From NCBI GenBank assembly GCA_964247675.1, contig CAXTVW010000003.1, positions 1 to 64,000 of the forward strand: 64,000 nt of DNA, read 5' to 3'. Made by a program: the position numbers and the translations under genes. Of the stretch, positions 1 through 7,962 are shown in pieces. This stretch comes from BOG-908 sp964247675. Its GTDB lineage: Bacteria > Pseudomonadota > Alphaproteobacteria > Acetobacterales > Acetobacteraceae. Below the pieces are notes generated by a model. The model had not been told where the DNA came from, ran no database searches, and saw nothing but the letters and a program-made list of their open reading frames with translations. Every line of letters starts with the position of its first letter. Positions within the stretch are counted from its first letter, which is position 1.

Positions 1-6
1 CCTGTT

Positions 7-1503
7 TCAGCCTTCGCTGGACGGCGTGGCGGTCAGTGCGATGAAGGCCTGATGGCCGTCCCGCAACACCCGCAGGGCGACGGCGCCCGACTTCCGGGTG
101 CCGGACCGTAGCGCGGCGATAGCCTGCTGCGGGGTGGTCACCGCCTGGCTGCCCACCGTCTCCAGGACATCGCCGGGCTGCAGGCCGGCAGACTGGGCCG
201 GACTGTCCTGCGTGACGTCGGCGATGACCACGCCCTTCTGGTTGGGCGCCAGGTTCATCTCCTGGCGCGCTTCGTCAGTCAGCGGCGCCAGCGCGAGTCC
301 CAGCTTCGGCCCCTGCTCGGCCGCCGCGGATTGCACCGTGGCGTCCTGGTCCGGCTGAGCCGCCACCGCGACCGTCAGGGTCTTGTCCGCGCCGTCCCTG
401 CGCACCGTCATCGCCTGGTCTGAGCCGGCGTGCAGGCCTGCCACCATCTGGGCGAGCGCGCGCGGGTCCTTCACGGCGTGCGTGCCGATCCTGGTGATCA
501 CGTCGCCCGGCTGGATGCCGGCGGACGACGCCGGGCTGTCCTTCTGCACCTCAGCTACCAGCGCGCCGGCCGCTCCCGGGAGGTCCAGCGCCTTGGCCAT
601 GGTTGCCGACACCGGCTGCGCCGCGACGCCCAGCCAGCCGCGCTCGACATGGCCGTTCGCTTCCAGCTGGCCGACGACCTGCTTGACCACGCTCGAGGGG
701 ATGGCGAACCCGATCCCGACGCTGCCGCCGGACGGCGAGAAGATCGCGGTGTTCACGCCGATGACCGTGCCGTCCTGTGCGAACAGCGGGCCGCCGGAGT
801 TGCCGCGGTTGATCGGCGCGTCGATCTGCAGGAAGTCGTCATACGGACCCTCGCCGATCTGGCGGCCGCGGGCCGACAGGATGCCGGCGGTGACGGTGCC
901 GCCCAGGCCGAACGGGTTGCCGACGGCCACCACCCAGTCGCCCACCCGGGCGGCGTCCGAGTCACCGAGCGCCAGATGCGGCAGCGGCGTGGCGGATTTC
1001 ACCTGCAGCACGGCCAGGTCTGTCTTGAGGTCCACGCCGACCACCTTGGCCGGCAGCTTGCGGCCGTCCGCCAGCGTCACCTCGATGTCGGTGGCATCTT
1101 TGACCACGTGGTCGTTGGTCACAATGTGGCCTTGGCTGTCCACGATGAAACCGGAGCCGAGCGCGTGCACGGTGTGGGTTTCGCCGCCGTTTGGCGCGCC
1201 GAACATGTGGCCGAACTGCTGCGCCTGCGGTGAACCGGACGCGAAGGGCGAGGACTGGTCGTCGGACTGTTCCTGCATGGTGCTGCTGATCGTCACCACG
1301 GCGGGGCTCACCTTCTGCACCAGGTCGGCGAAGCCCGGCAGAGCCTGCGCGGCGGGATGGCCGACATCGATCGGCGCGGTGTGTTCCGTCGTCTGGGCGA
1401 AGGCGGGGGCGATCTGCCAGCCGGCGGCGCCCGACATGGCGGTGGCGGCGAGCAGGGCGGCGGCGAAGGCGGGTCGGCCGAAGCGGTGGGTTGGGAAGCG
1501 CAT
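7..1503 (-). CDS. degP: DegP/HtrA-type periplasmic serine protease (Do family)
   Basis: A 498-residue periplasmic protease and chaperone that degrades or refolds misfolded envelope proteins. The start at 1503 is chosen because a GAGGA ribosome site lies just upstream and because a signal peptide (basic start, Ala-rich core, cleavage near AFAQ) follows at once. The trypsin-like domain carries the full triad: His132 in TNDHVVKD, Asp162 in KTDLAV and Ser236 in RGNSGGPL. Two PDZ domains follow (about 285-375 and 395-490, each with an AGIQPGDVI or AGLQPGDVL motif), the usual DegP/DegQ layout and length. It lies 123 bp downstream of the sensor kinase gene on the same strand, so the two-component system may control it, as CpxRA does for degP elsewhere (inference). 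Confidence 0.93.
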   Translation of the reverse strand: MRFPTHRFGRPAFAAALLAATAMSGAAGWQIAPAFAQTTEHTAPIDVGHPAAQALPGFADLVQKVSPAVVTISSTMQEQSDDQSSPFASGSPQAQQFGHMFGAPNGGETHTVHALGSGFIVDSQGHIVTNDHVVKDATDIEVTLADGRKLPAKVVGVDLKTDLAVLQVKSATPLPHLALGDSDAARVGDWVVAVGNPFGLGGTVTAGILSARGRQIGEGPYDDFLQIDAPINRGNSGGPLFAQDGTVIGVNTAIFSPSGGSVGIGFAIPSSVVKQVVGQLEANGHVERGWLGVAAQPVSATMAKALDLPGAAGALVAEVQKDSPASSAGIQPGDVITRIGTHAVKDPRALAQMVAGLHAGSDQAMTVRRDGADKTLTVAVAAQPDQDATVQSAAAEQGPKLGLALAPLTDEARQEMNLAPNQKGVVIADVTQDSPAQSAGLQPGDVLETVGSQAVTTPQQAIAALRSGTRKSGAVALRVLRDGHQAFIALTATPSSEG

Positions 1504-1626
1504 GGCGTGGTCCTCGATGGTGAGCCGCTCAGGTCGATCGGCGTGAGGCGCTATCTGCCCCCTCGGCGATGGAGGATCCGCCCGCGCGACCATGAAAATC
1601 GTGTCAGAGAGCCCGCCGGGTGGTTC

Positions 1627-2970
1627 TCACCGTTTGCGGGACGCGCCGAGATCCACCGTCACAGCCAGCCCCGTGCCCCCGGCCCGGCCCGGTTCCAACA
1701 CCACCGACCCGCCATGCGTCTCCGCCGCGGCCTTCACCAACGCCAGACCCAGCCCCGTGCCCGGCGTCCCCCGGCTGCGGTCCAGCCGCACGAAGCGCTC
1801 CAGCACCGCACCCCGCTCAGCCACCGGCACGCCCGGCCCCTCGTCGGACACCACCAGCACCGGTCCGGCCGCGAGCGACACGCGTATCGCCCCCGCCCCG
1901 TGCGCCAGCGCGTTGTCCAGCAGGTTCGCCAGCATGCGTCCGAGCAGCGCCGGGTCACCGTTCAGGGCGAGGCCGGGCACCACGTCGATCGAGAACGGCC
2001 GCCCGGCCTCGTCCGCCACGGGCGCGTACGCCTCGGCCACGGACGTCACCAGCGCCGACAGGTCGAGCGCCTGCCGCGTGCCGGCGCCGGCCTCCGCCCG
2101 GGCGATGCGGAGCAGGGCCGCGAACGTCTCGAGCACGGCGTCCAGCTCGGCGATGGCGGTGGCCAGGGCCGGATCGCCTCGCCGGCTTGCAAGCGCCTCC
2201 TCCAGCCCTTGCCGCAGCCGCTGCAACGGGCCGCGCAGATCGTGGGCGATGTCGTCCGTCACCTGGCGCTGCGCCGCCACCAGGGCCTCCAGCTTGGCCA
2301 GCATCGCGTTCACCGTTGCCACAAGCCGGTCGAACTCGTCGCCCCGCCCGGATTGCGGCAGCCGGCGCGACAGGTCTCCGGCGGTCAGCAGGCCGGCCAC
2401 GTCCGACAGCGACGCGAGCCGGCGCTCCAGCGCCCGCGCGCCGACGAAGCCGAGCAGCAGCGCCACGGCCCCGGAGCCGAGTGCGGCGATCAGCGGCGTC
2501 CAGGCCAGCGCCCGGGCGGCATCTTCCGCGGGCGAGAGCGGTGCCGCGACCACGAGGTTGATCCCGTCCGGCAACAGTGCCCCAAGCGCGCGCAGCGGCG
2601 GCTTTCCAGGCGCTCGGAGCGTGGCGTACCCCCGCAAGGCGGCGGGCGCCCCGTCCATGCGGCCCGCCAGGACCTGCCCGTCCGCGGTCTGCACCAGCAC
2701 TACCAGCAGGGCATCCCGCCGGGCCGCCACCCGGGCGGCGTCCAGCAACGCGTCAGGCCCGATCGTCTGGTAGTCGCGTATCAGCCCTTCCGCCTCGCCG
2801 GCCAGCACCAGGTCCAGTTCCTGCCGCAGTGCGGTCTCGGCGCGCAACCAGCCCCAGCCGGCGCCGACCAGGGACAGCAGTAGGGCCGTAGCGGCGATGC
2901 CCAGCGACGTACGCAAGGCGAAACTGCGGAGCAGGCGGCGCCAGCGATCAAAGCGGCGCGCCTCAGGCAT
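1627..2970 (-). CDS. Sensor histidine kinase (HAMP, HisKA, HATPase)
   Basis: A 447-residue inner-membrane sensor kinase. It has a short cytoplasmic start, TM1 at about 24-44, a periplasmic sensor loop of about 110 residues, TM2 at about 160-185, a HAMP segment, a phospho-acceptor His in DIAHDLRGPL, an N box (LLDNALAH) and G boxes (DEGPGVP, GTGLGLALV). The architecture resembles the TctE/QseC group. Its ATG at 2970 overlaps the end of the response regulator gene by 8 bp, so the two are translationally coupled and form a cognate pair. The signal is unknown; the DegP gene downstream hints at envelope stress (inference). Confidence 0.92.
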   Translation of the reverse strand: MPEARRFDRWRRLLRSFALRTSLGIAATALLLSLVGAGWGWLRAETALRQELDLVLAGEAEGLIRDYQTIGPDALLDAARVAARRDALLVVLVQTADGQVLAGRMDGAPAALRGYATLRAPGKPPLRALGALLPDGINLVVAAPLSPAEDAARALAWTPLIAALGSGAVALLLGFVGARALERRLASLSDVAGLLTAGDLSRRLPQSGRGDEFDRLVATVNAMLAKLEALVAAQRQVTDDIAHDLRGPLQRLRQGLEEALASRRGDPALATAIAELDAVLETFAALLRIARAEAGAGTRQALDLSALVTSVAEAYAPVADEAGRPFSIDVVPGLALNGDPALLGRMLANLLDNALAHGAGAIRVSLAAGPVLVVSDEGPGVPVAERGAVLERFVRLDRSRGTPGTGLGLALVKAAAETHGGSVVLEPGRAGGTGLAVTVDLGASRKR

Positions 2971-3637
2971 CGAGGACGTAGCCGGCGCCGCGTATCGTGC
3001 GGATCAGCGGCGGGCCGTCCGGCCCTTCCAGCTTGCGCCGCAGCCGGCTGACATGCACGTCGACCACGTTCGTCGTCGGGTCGAACGCGAAATCCCACAC
3101 CCGTTCCAGCAGCATCGTCCGCGTCAGCACCTGGCCCGGGTGACGCATCATGTATTCCAGCAGCCGCCACTCCGTCGGCAGCAGGTCCATCACGCTGCCC
3201 GCCCGTGTCACGACCCGGCGCAGCAGATCCATCTTCAGCGTGCCAACCACCAGCTCGGTCGGCGCCGTGCCCGTGGCGGCCGGGCGGCGCGACAGGGCCC
3301 TGACCCTGGCATACAGCTCGGAGAACGCGAACGGCTTTGCCAGATAGTCATCGGCACCGGCATCCAGCCCCTCGACGCGCCGCTCCACATCGTCGAGCGC
3401 GGTCAACACGAGCACAGGGGTCATGATGGCGGAGGCGCGCAAAGCGCGCACGATCGCCAGCCCGTCCGGCGCCGGCAGCATCCGATCCGTCACGATCACA
3501 TCGAAATGCTCCGACATCGCCAGGAACAGGCCGTCTTTGCCGGTCCGCGCCACCTCCGCCGTCTGTCCCTCCTGGGCCAGGCCGCGCACGATGTAGTCGG
3601 CTGTCGCCACGTCATCCTCGATGACCAGGATCCGCAC
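2963..3637 (-). CDS. OmpR-family response regulator
   Basis: A 224-residue DNA-binding response regulator. The receiver domain (1-118) shows the acidic pair in VIEDD, the phospho-acceptor Asp in VIVTDRMLP and the conserved Lys in YLAKPF. The C-terminal winged helix (about 128-222) has the usual LLPTEWRLLEYM, VDVHVSRLRRKL and IRTIRGAGYVL signatures. It is first in an operon with the overlapping kinase gene and probably with the DegP-type protease gene. Length and domains are normal for the family. No direct-repeat operator was recognised in the 157 bp upstream. Confidence 0.94.
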   Translation of the reverse strand: MRILVIEDDVATADYIVRGLAQEGQTAEVARTGKDGLFLAMSEHFDVIVTDRMLPAPDGLAIVRALRASAIMTPVLVLTALDDVERRVEGLDAGADDYLAKPFAFSELYARVRALSRRPAATGTAPTELVVGTLKMDLLRRVVTRAGSVMDLLPTEWRLLEYMMRHPGQVLTRTMLLERVWDFAFDPTTNVVDVHVSRLRRKLEGPDGPPLIRTIRGAGYVLDA

Positions 3638-3794
3638 GCTTGTGTTCCGACCTGCCTGCTGCCTGGCCTACAGCAGAACCCCCAGGCGAGGAACCCAGAG
3701 CGGACGACGGCCAGAGGCTGCCGTGCCGACATGAGTTCTGCCGCTTGTTGGGACCCGACTATCGAAGACCCTGCTGTTCCACCTGATGCGGCTG

Positions 3795-4700
3795 CTAGAG
3801 GGTCGCGGCCGTCAACCGCTCCCGCAGACGCGGAACGGCGAAATCGACAAAGGCGCGGAGCTTGAGCGGCAAACGGTTCTGCCTGTCGTAGACGAGATGC
3901 ACCGGGCGGGGGGTGGGCTCGTAGGCTTCCAGCAGCAGCCGCAACCGGTCGTCGCGCACATGGCTGGCCACCTGATAGGACACGGTCCTGACCACCCCGG
4001 CGCCTGCCAGGCCCGCGTCGATCGCCGCGTCTATGGTGCTGACGCTGAGACGCGATGTGAGCGGTATGGCGAGCTCGTTGCCGTCCAACCGGAAGCGCCA
4101 AAGAGTGGGCGACGACACGCTCTCGTACGAGATCACGTCGTGGCCGGCGAGATCCCGCGGCACGGCCGGCGCCCCGCGTGCGGCGAGGTATATCGGGCTT
4201 GCGCACGTCACGCGGCGGACGGCGCCCAGCCGGGTCGCGATCATGCTGCTGTCGGGCAGATTGCCTATGCGCAGGGCGACGTCGATCTGATCGTCGAGGA
4301 AGTGGGTCACCCGGTCGGTCAGCATGAGCTCGACGGACACCTCGGGGAACGTCTCCAGGAAGGCGATGACGACGGGCAGGACATGCAGCCGGCCGAACAT
4401 CGTCGGCGCGGTGACGGCAAGGTCGCCCTTGGGCGTGGTGTACTCGCCGGCCGCGGTGCGCTCGGCCTCGTTCAGCTGCTCCAGGATAGTCTTGACCGAT
4501 GTGACGTAGGTACGGCCGGCGGGCGTCAGCTCCAGGCCCTTGGACGAGCGGATCAAGAGGTCCGCCTTCAGGTGGCTTTCGAGCTCGGACACCTTGCGGC
4601 TCACGGTGGCGAGGGGCTGGCCAAGTTTGCGGCTGGCCTTGGAGAGGCTGCCGCACTCCACGGCCGTCAGCATCACCCGCATCGCGTCTAGACGATCCAT
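3795..4700 (-). CDS. LysR-family transcriptional regulator
   Basis: A 301-residue LysR regulator. The N-terminal winged helix (1-60, with GSLSKASRKLGQPLATVSRKVSELE) is followed by a substrate-binding domain of the DsdC/AaeR-like type often annotated PBP2_CrgA-like. The start at 4700 is chosen because LysR proteins begin this way (MDRLDAMRVML); the frame stays open for about 1 kb further upstream, but that stretch is the antisense of the neighbouring hydrolase genes. It diverges from the hydrolase operon across 168 bp that contains a LysR-type box, so it probably controls that operon and itself. Confidence 0.92.
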   Translation of the reverse strand: MDRLDAMRVMLTAVECGSLSKASRKLGQPLATVSRKVSELESHLKADLLIRSSKGLELTPAGRTYVTSVKTILEQLNEAERTAAGEYTTPKGDLAVTAPTMFGRLHVLPVVIAFLETFPEVSVELMLTDRVTHFLDDQIDVALRIGNLPDSSMIATRLGAVRRVTCASPIYLAARGAPAVPRDLAGHDVISYESVSSPTLWRFRLDGNELAIPLTSRLSVSTIDAAIDAGLAGAGVVRTVSYQVASHVRDDRLRLLLEAYEPTPRPVHLVYDRQNRLPLKLRAFVDFAVPRLRERLTAATL

Positions 4701-4750
4701 AAGCCTGCCTGACTGTGAACGCCGTCTCCTTACCCGACAGGGCCGACCCT

Positions 4751-4765
4751 TTCCACATAATGGAA
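4751..4765. promoter_or_regulatory. Probable LysR box (T-N11-A inverted repeat)
   Basis: The intergenic sequence TTCCA-CATAA-TGGAA is a perfect 5-bp inverted repeat, and its inner part fits the T-N11-A rule of LysR-type recognition sites. It lies 50 bp upstream of the lysR start and about 104 bp upstream of the divergent hydrolase gene, a normal place for an autoregulatory and activating site. Assignment to this LysR is inference from position. Confidence 0.6.
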
Positions 4766-4868
4766 GGCGGCCTCCCAAAACTGACCGCTGCCCTGCTGGT
4801 TCGGGAGGGCCGATGTCGTCCTCATCAAGCAAGGGCGGCCGGGGCCGCCAGATCCAGGAGACCAGGTG

Positions 4869-5729
4869 ATGACCGTCCGCTTCGAGACCATCGACGTCGA
4901 TGGGCTGAAAATGTTCTACCGTTCCGCCGGCGACCCGGGCGCGCCGGCCGTGCTGCTGTTGCACGGCTTTCCCAGCGCCAGCCACATGTTCCGCGACCTG
5001 ATCCCGGAGTTGGCCGGCAAGTATCACGTCGTAGCCCCGGACCTGCCCGGCTTCGGCATGACCGAGCAGCCCGCCCGCGACGCCTTCGCCTACACCTTCG
5101 ACACCATCGCCAAGGTGATCGGCCGCTTCACCGAAGTGCTCGGCCTGAAGCGGTTCGCCATCTACGTGTTCGACTACGGCGCCCCGGTCGGCTTCCGCCT
5201 GGCGCTGGCGCATCCTGACCGCATCAGCGCGATCGTCTCGCAGAACGGCAACACCTACCTGGAGGGCGTGTCCGAGGCTTTCGCCCCGATCCAGGCTTAC
5301 TGGAACGCGCCGACCCAGGCCAACCGTGACGCCCTGCGCGGCTTCCTGACCCCGCAGACCACCCTGTTTCAATACACGCACGGCGTGAGCGACCCGGCGC
5401 TGGTATCGCCCGACGGCCGCAACCTCGACGATTTCTACCTGGCGCGCCCGGGCAACGACGAGATCCAGCTTGACCTGCTTGGCGACTACCAGACCAACGT
5501 TGCCCTTTATGGCGACATCCAGGCCTATCTGCGCGACAAGCGGCCGCCTGTGCTGGCCATCTGGGGCAAAAACGACCCTTTCTTCATCCCGCCTGGCGCC
5601 GAGGCTTTCAGGCGGGACGTTCCGGACGCCGAGATCCGCTTCGTCGATACCGGCCACTTCGCGCTGGAGACCCACGCGCGCGAAATCGGCGCGGCGATGC
5701 GCGACTTCCTTGCCAGGCACCTGGGCTGA
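4869..5729 (+). CDS. Alpha/beta hydrolase, Asp-nucleophile type (haloalkane dehalogenase/epoxide hydrolase-like), cytosolic
   Basis: A 286-residue alpha/beta hydrolase without a signal peptide. The oxyanion motif is HGFPSASHMF. The nucleophile elbow reads VFDYGAPVG, so the nucleophile is Asp rather than Ser, as in haloalkane dehalogenases and epoxide hydrolases. The acid is probably Asp in KNDPFF and the base His in DTGHFALE. ATG 4869 has AGGAG 8 bp upstream; a GTG one codon earlier is possible. First gene of a three-gene operon with a SnoaL-like protein and an exported paralogue, divergent from lysR. The substrate is unknown. Confidence 0.88.
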   Translation: MTVRFETIDVDGLKMFYRSAGDPGAPAVLLLHGFPSASHMFRDLIPELAGKYHVVAPDLPGFGMTEQPARDAFAYTFDTIAKVIGRFTEVLGLKRFAIYVFDYGAPVGFRLALAHPDRISAIVSQNGNTYLEGVSEAFAPIQAYWNAPTQANRDALRGFLTPQTTLFQYTHGVSDPALVSPDGRNLDDFYLARPGNDEIQLDLLGDYQTNVALYGDIQAYLRDKRPPVLAIWGKNDPFFIPPGAEAFRRDVPDAEIRFVDTGHFALETHAREIGAAMRDFLARHLG

Positions 5730-5794
5730 CTTCCCGGATGCAACCTGACCTTCGCGGCCGCCGATCGCGGACCTGCTCTGACCGAGGCCTGACC

Positions 5795-6184
5795 ATGACC
5801 AAGACCCCGACCGAAATCATCCGCGACTTCTACGGCAAGCTCGCCACCGGCGACGCTTCCGGCGCCCTGGGCCTGATGGCCGCCGACATCGAATGGACCA
5901 CCATGTGGCATTACAGGGTCGAAGGCCGCGGGCCCGGTCCTGTGGCCGAAGGACTGTTCAAGCCCCTGATGGCTGAGTGGACCAGCTTCTCGCTGGTGCC
6001 CACCGAGTTCATCGCCGAGGCCGGGACCGTGGTGTCGCTCGGGGATTTCAAAGGCGTCCACGGCGCCACCGGCAAGACCTCCGAGGCGCGCTACGCCCAT
6101 GTCTGGACCGTCAGCGACGGCAGGATCACCACCTTCCGCCAGTATATCGATACGCTGGCCATCGCCCAGGCCCGCGTGCCATGA
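5795..6184 (+). CDS. SnoaL-like / nuclear transport factor 2-fold protein
   Basis: A 129-residue single-domain protein of the NTF2/SnoaL fold: an N-terminal helix (TPTEIIRDFYGKLATGD) followed by a small cone of beta strands (DIEWTT, VSLGDFKG, YAHVWTVSDGRI). Members act as isomerases, cyclases, limonene-epoxide-hydrolase-like enzymes or non-catalytic binding proteins. Being sandwiched between two Asp-nucleophile hydrolases suggests that it works on the same small molecule. Its TGA overlaps the ATG of the next gene (ATGA), which shows translational coupling. Confidence 0.8.
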   Translation: MTKTPTEIIRDFYGKLATGDASGALGLMAADIEWTTMWHYRVEGRGPGPVAEGLFKPLMAEWTSFSLVPTEFIAEAGTVVSLGDFKGVHGATGKTSEARYAHVWTVSDGRITTFRQYIDTLAIAQARVP

Positions 6185-7125
6185 GCCCCCGTACGGTTGG
6201 GGCGGCGATCCTCGGTGCGGCGCTCGCGGGCTCCGCGGCGGCGGCAAGCCCGGTCCCGTCGACCACGGCGACGACGACGTATCACCGCACCCAGGTCGAC
6301 GGCGTCGGGATCTTCTACCGGGAGGCGGGCCCCAAGGACGCGCCCACTATCGTGCTGCTGCACGGGTTCCCCTCGTCCTCGCGAGGATACGACAGGCTGA
6401 TCCCTCTGCTGGCGACGCAGTATCACGTCGTGGCACCGGATTTCCCGGGTTTCGGACAGAGCGATACGCCATCGCCGGCGGCGTACGGCTACACCTTCGA
6501 TCATCTTGCCGGAACGATCGACGCGCTGCTCGAGCAACTCAAGATCGCCCGCTACACACTATATCTGTTCGATTACGGGGCGCCGGTCGGGTATCGCATC
6601 ATGCTGGCCCATCCTGAACGGGTGCATGCGCTGATCGTCCAGAACGGTAACGCCTACAAGGAAGGGCTTGGACCGAAATGGGCGAAGATCGCCGAGCTCT
6701 GGGCCGATCCAGGGGCGCACAAGGAGGTCGTTGACGCCTTTCTCTCCTATGAGGCGACAGAGCAACGACATCTTGCCGGCACCTCCCATCCGGAGGCTTA
6801 CGATCCGGATAACTGGAACGACGAATACGCCCATCTCTCGCGGCCCGGCCAGCGCGCGGTCCAGGCGGCGCTGCTCTACGACTACCGCACGAACGTCGCA
6901 TCCTACCCCGCCTGGCAGGCTTGGCTTCGCGAGCACAAGCCGCCGACGCTGGTCGCCTGGGGCGCGAACGATCCTTCCTTCATCGCGGCGGGTGCGACGG
7001 CTTACCGCGCCGACCTGCCGGACGCGGAGATACACCTGCTGGACGCCGGCCATTTCGCGCTGGAGGAGAAAGGCGACGCGATTGCCCGCCTCATCCTCGA
7101 TTTCATGGCGCGCCATCCTGGCTAG
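6181..7125 (+). CDS. Exported alpha/beta hydrolase, Asp-nucleophile type (paralogue of the gene at 4869)
   Basis: A 314-residue hydrolase clearly homologous to the one two genes upstream: HGFPSSSRGY, VVAPDFPGFGQ, nucleophile Asp in LFDYGAPVG, acid in ANDPSF and His in DAGHFALEE. Unlike the first copy it starts with a signal peptide (about 22 residues, Ala-rich, cleavage near AAA/SP), so the product should be periplasmic. The operon thus makes one enzyme type for two compartments. The ATG overlaps the stop of the SnoaL-like gene by 4 bp. Confidence 0.87.
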   Translation: MSPRTVGAAILGAALAGSAAAASPVPSTTATTTYHRTQVDGVGIFYREAGPKDAPTIVLLHGFPSSSRGYDRLIPLLATQYHVVAPDFPGFGQSDTPSPAAYGYTFDHLAGTIDALLEQLKIARYTLYLFDYGAPVGYRIMLAHPERVHALIVQNGNAYKEGLGPKWAKIAELWADPGAHKEVVDAFLSYEATEQRHLAGTSHPEAYDPDNWNDEYAHLSRPGQRAVQAALLYDYRTNVASYPAWQAWLREHKPPTLVAWGANDPSFIAAGATAYRADLPDAEIHLLDAGHFALEEKGDAIARLILDFMARHPG

Positions 7126-7293
7126 GCGTGGGCGTGGTACATCCGATCCGCCGGTGGTTGCGACGCCGCCCAATTCCGACGCCCATCGGAACGTGATGGA
7201 CGCGGAATGGATCGCCAATCGCGGTGACGAACACCTAAACAGGTGGTTATTGGGATAAACTCGGCTTTCCCTGGCTTGGAGGCACCTGACGCA

Positions 7294-7749
7294 ATGAATT
7301 GCCGATCCGCGACCCCGCTGTTCGTATTTCTGTGCAGCATCGCCTGCGCGCAGAGCCCGGCGCCCGGGGGCATGCCGCCGCCACCGGGCATGAGCCTGGC
7401 CGACTCCGCGGCGATGCGTTTTCCCCAGCCCGTCCGCGTAGGCGACCTGTTGGACAGACAGGTGCTGCGGCCGGTCGAAAGCCAAGATTATCTTGGCCGC
7501 GTGCTGCGCGTCGTCCGCGGCGGGGATGGTGGCCTGGGAGCCGTGGTTGATTTCGGCGGCGTCCTCGGTTTCGGAGCGCGGCCTATCCTGGTTCCCCTGG
7601 ACGCCATGGTGCTGGTGGGAGAGGCGATGGAAGTGGTCGCCTACTCACCGGAACAACTGGCACGGCTGCCGACCTTCACCGGCGGCAACACGTCGCCGGT
7701 CCCGCCGGACACCATCGTCAAAATCGGTCTCGCCAAACCGTCGCACTGA
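7294..7749 (+). CDS. Exported PRC-barrel-like protein
   Basis: A 151-residue protein. The N-terminal 20-odd residues are hydrophobic and end in SIACAQSP, compatible with a signal peptide or a poor lipobox. The rest (RVGDLLDRQVLRP, YLGRVLRVV, GAVVDFGGVLGFGARPILV) has the strand pattern and sequence feel of a PRC-barrel domain. A TTGGAGG sequence lies 12 bp upstream of the ATG. No function can be given. It stands alone between the hydrolase operon and the NADH dehydrogenase fusion. Confidence 0.65.
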   Translation: MNCRSATPLFVFLCSIACAQSPAPGGMPPPPGMSLADSAAMRFPQPVRVGDLLDRQVLRPVESQDYLGRVLRVVRGGDGGLGAVVDFGGVLGFGARPILVPLDAMVLVGEAMEVVAYSPEQLARLPTFTGGNTSPVPPDTIVKIGLAKPSH

Positions 7750-7962
7750 GAAACGTGCTGTGCACAGGTCTTGCGTGCTGCGCCGAACGCGCCTTCGCCG
7801 TTGCCGCTTTCGCAGCTGAAACCGCGTAACGCGGGATCAGGCAGCGCCGAAGAGGCTGGTGGGCCGGCCTCTGCATGAAGCAGCGGCTTCTTGCGAGACA
7901 TCGACGGTCACGTCCGGGGCCGTCGGGCTTGCACCCGGTCCGGTGGATGCGAAGCGGAGCAC

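Noticed and set aside
1357..2883. A 508-residue open frame on the plus strand
   Set aside because: It is antisense to the DegP and histidine kinase genes, which have full sets of family motifs; its Arg/His/Gln-rich product is typical of a GC-rich shadow frame.
4701..5720. Long N-terminal extension of the LysR frame
   Set aside because: The extra part is antisense to the hydrolase operon and has no domain; LysR proteins start at the winged helix at 4700.
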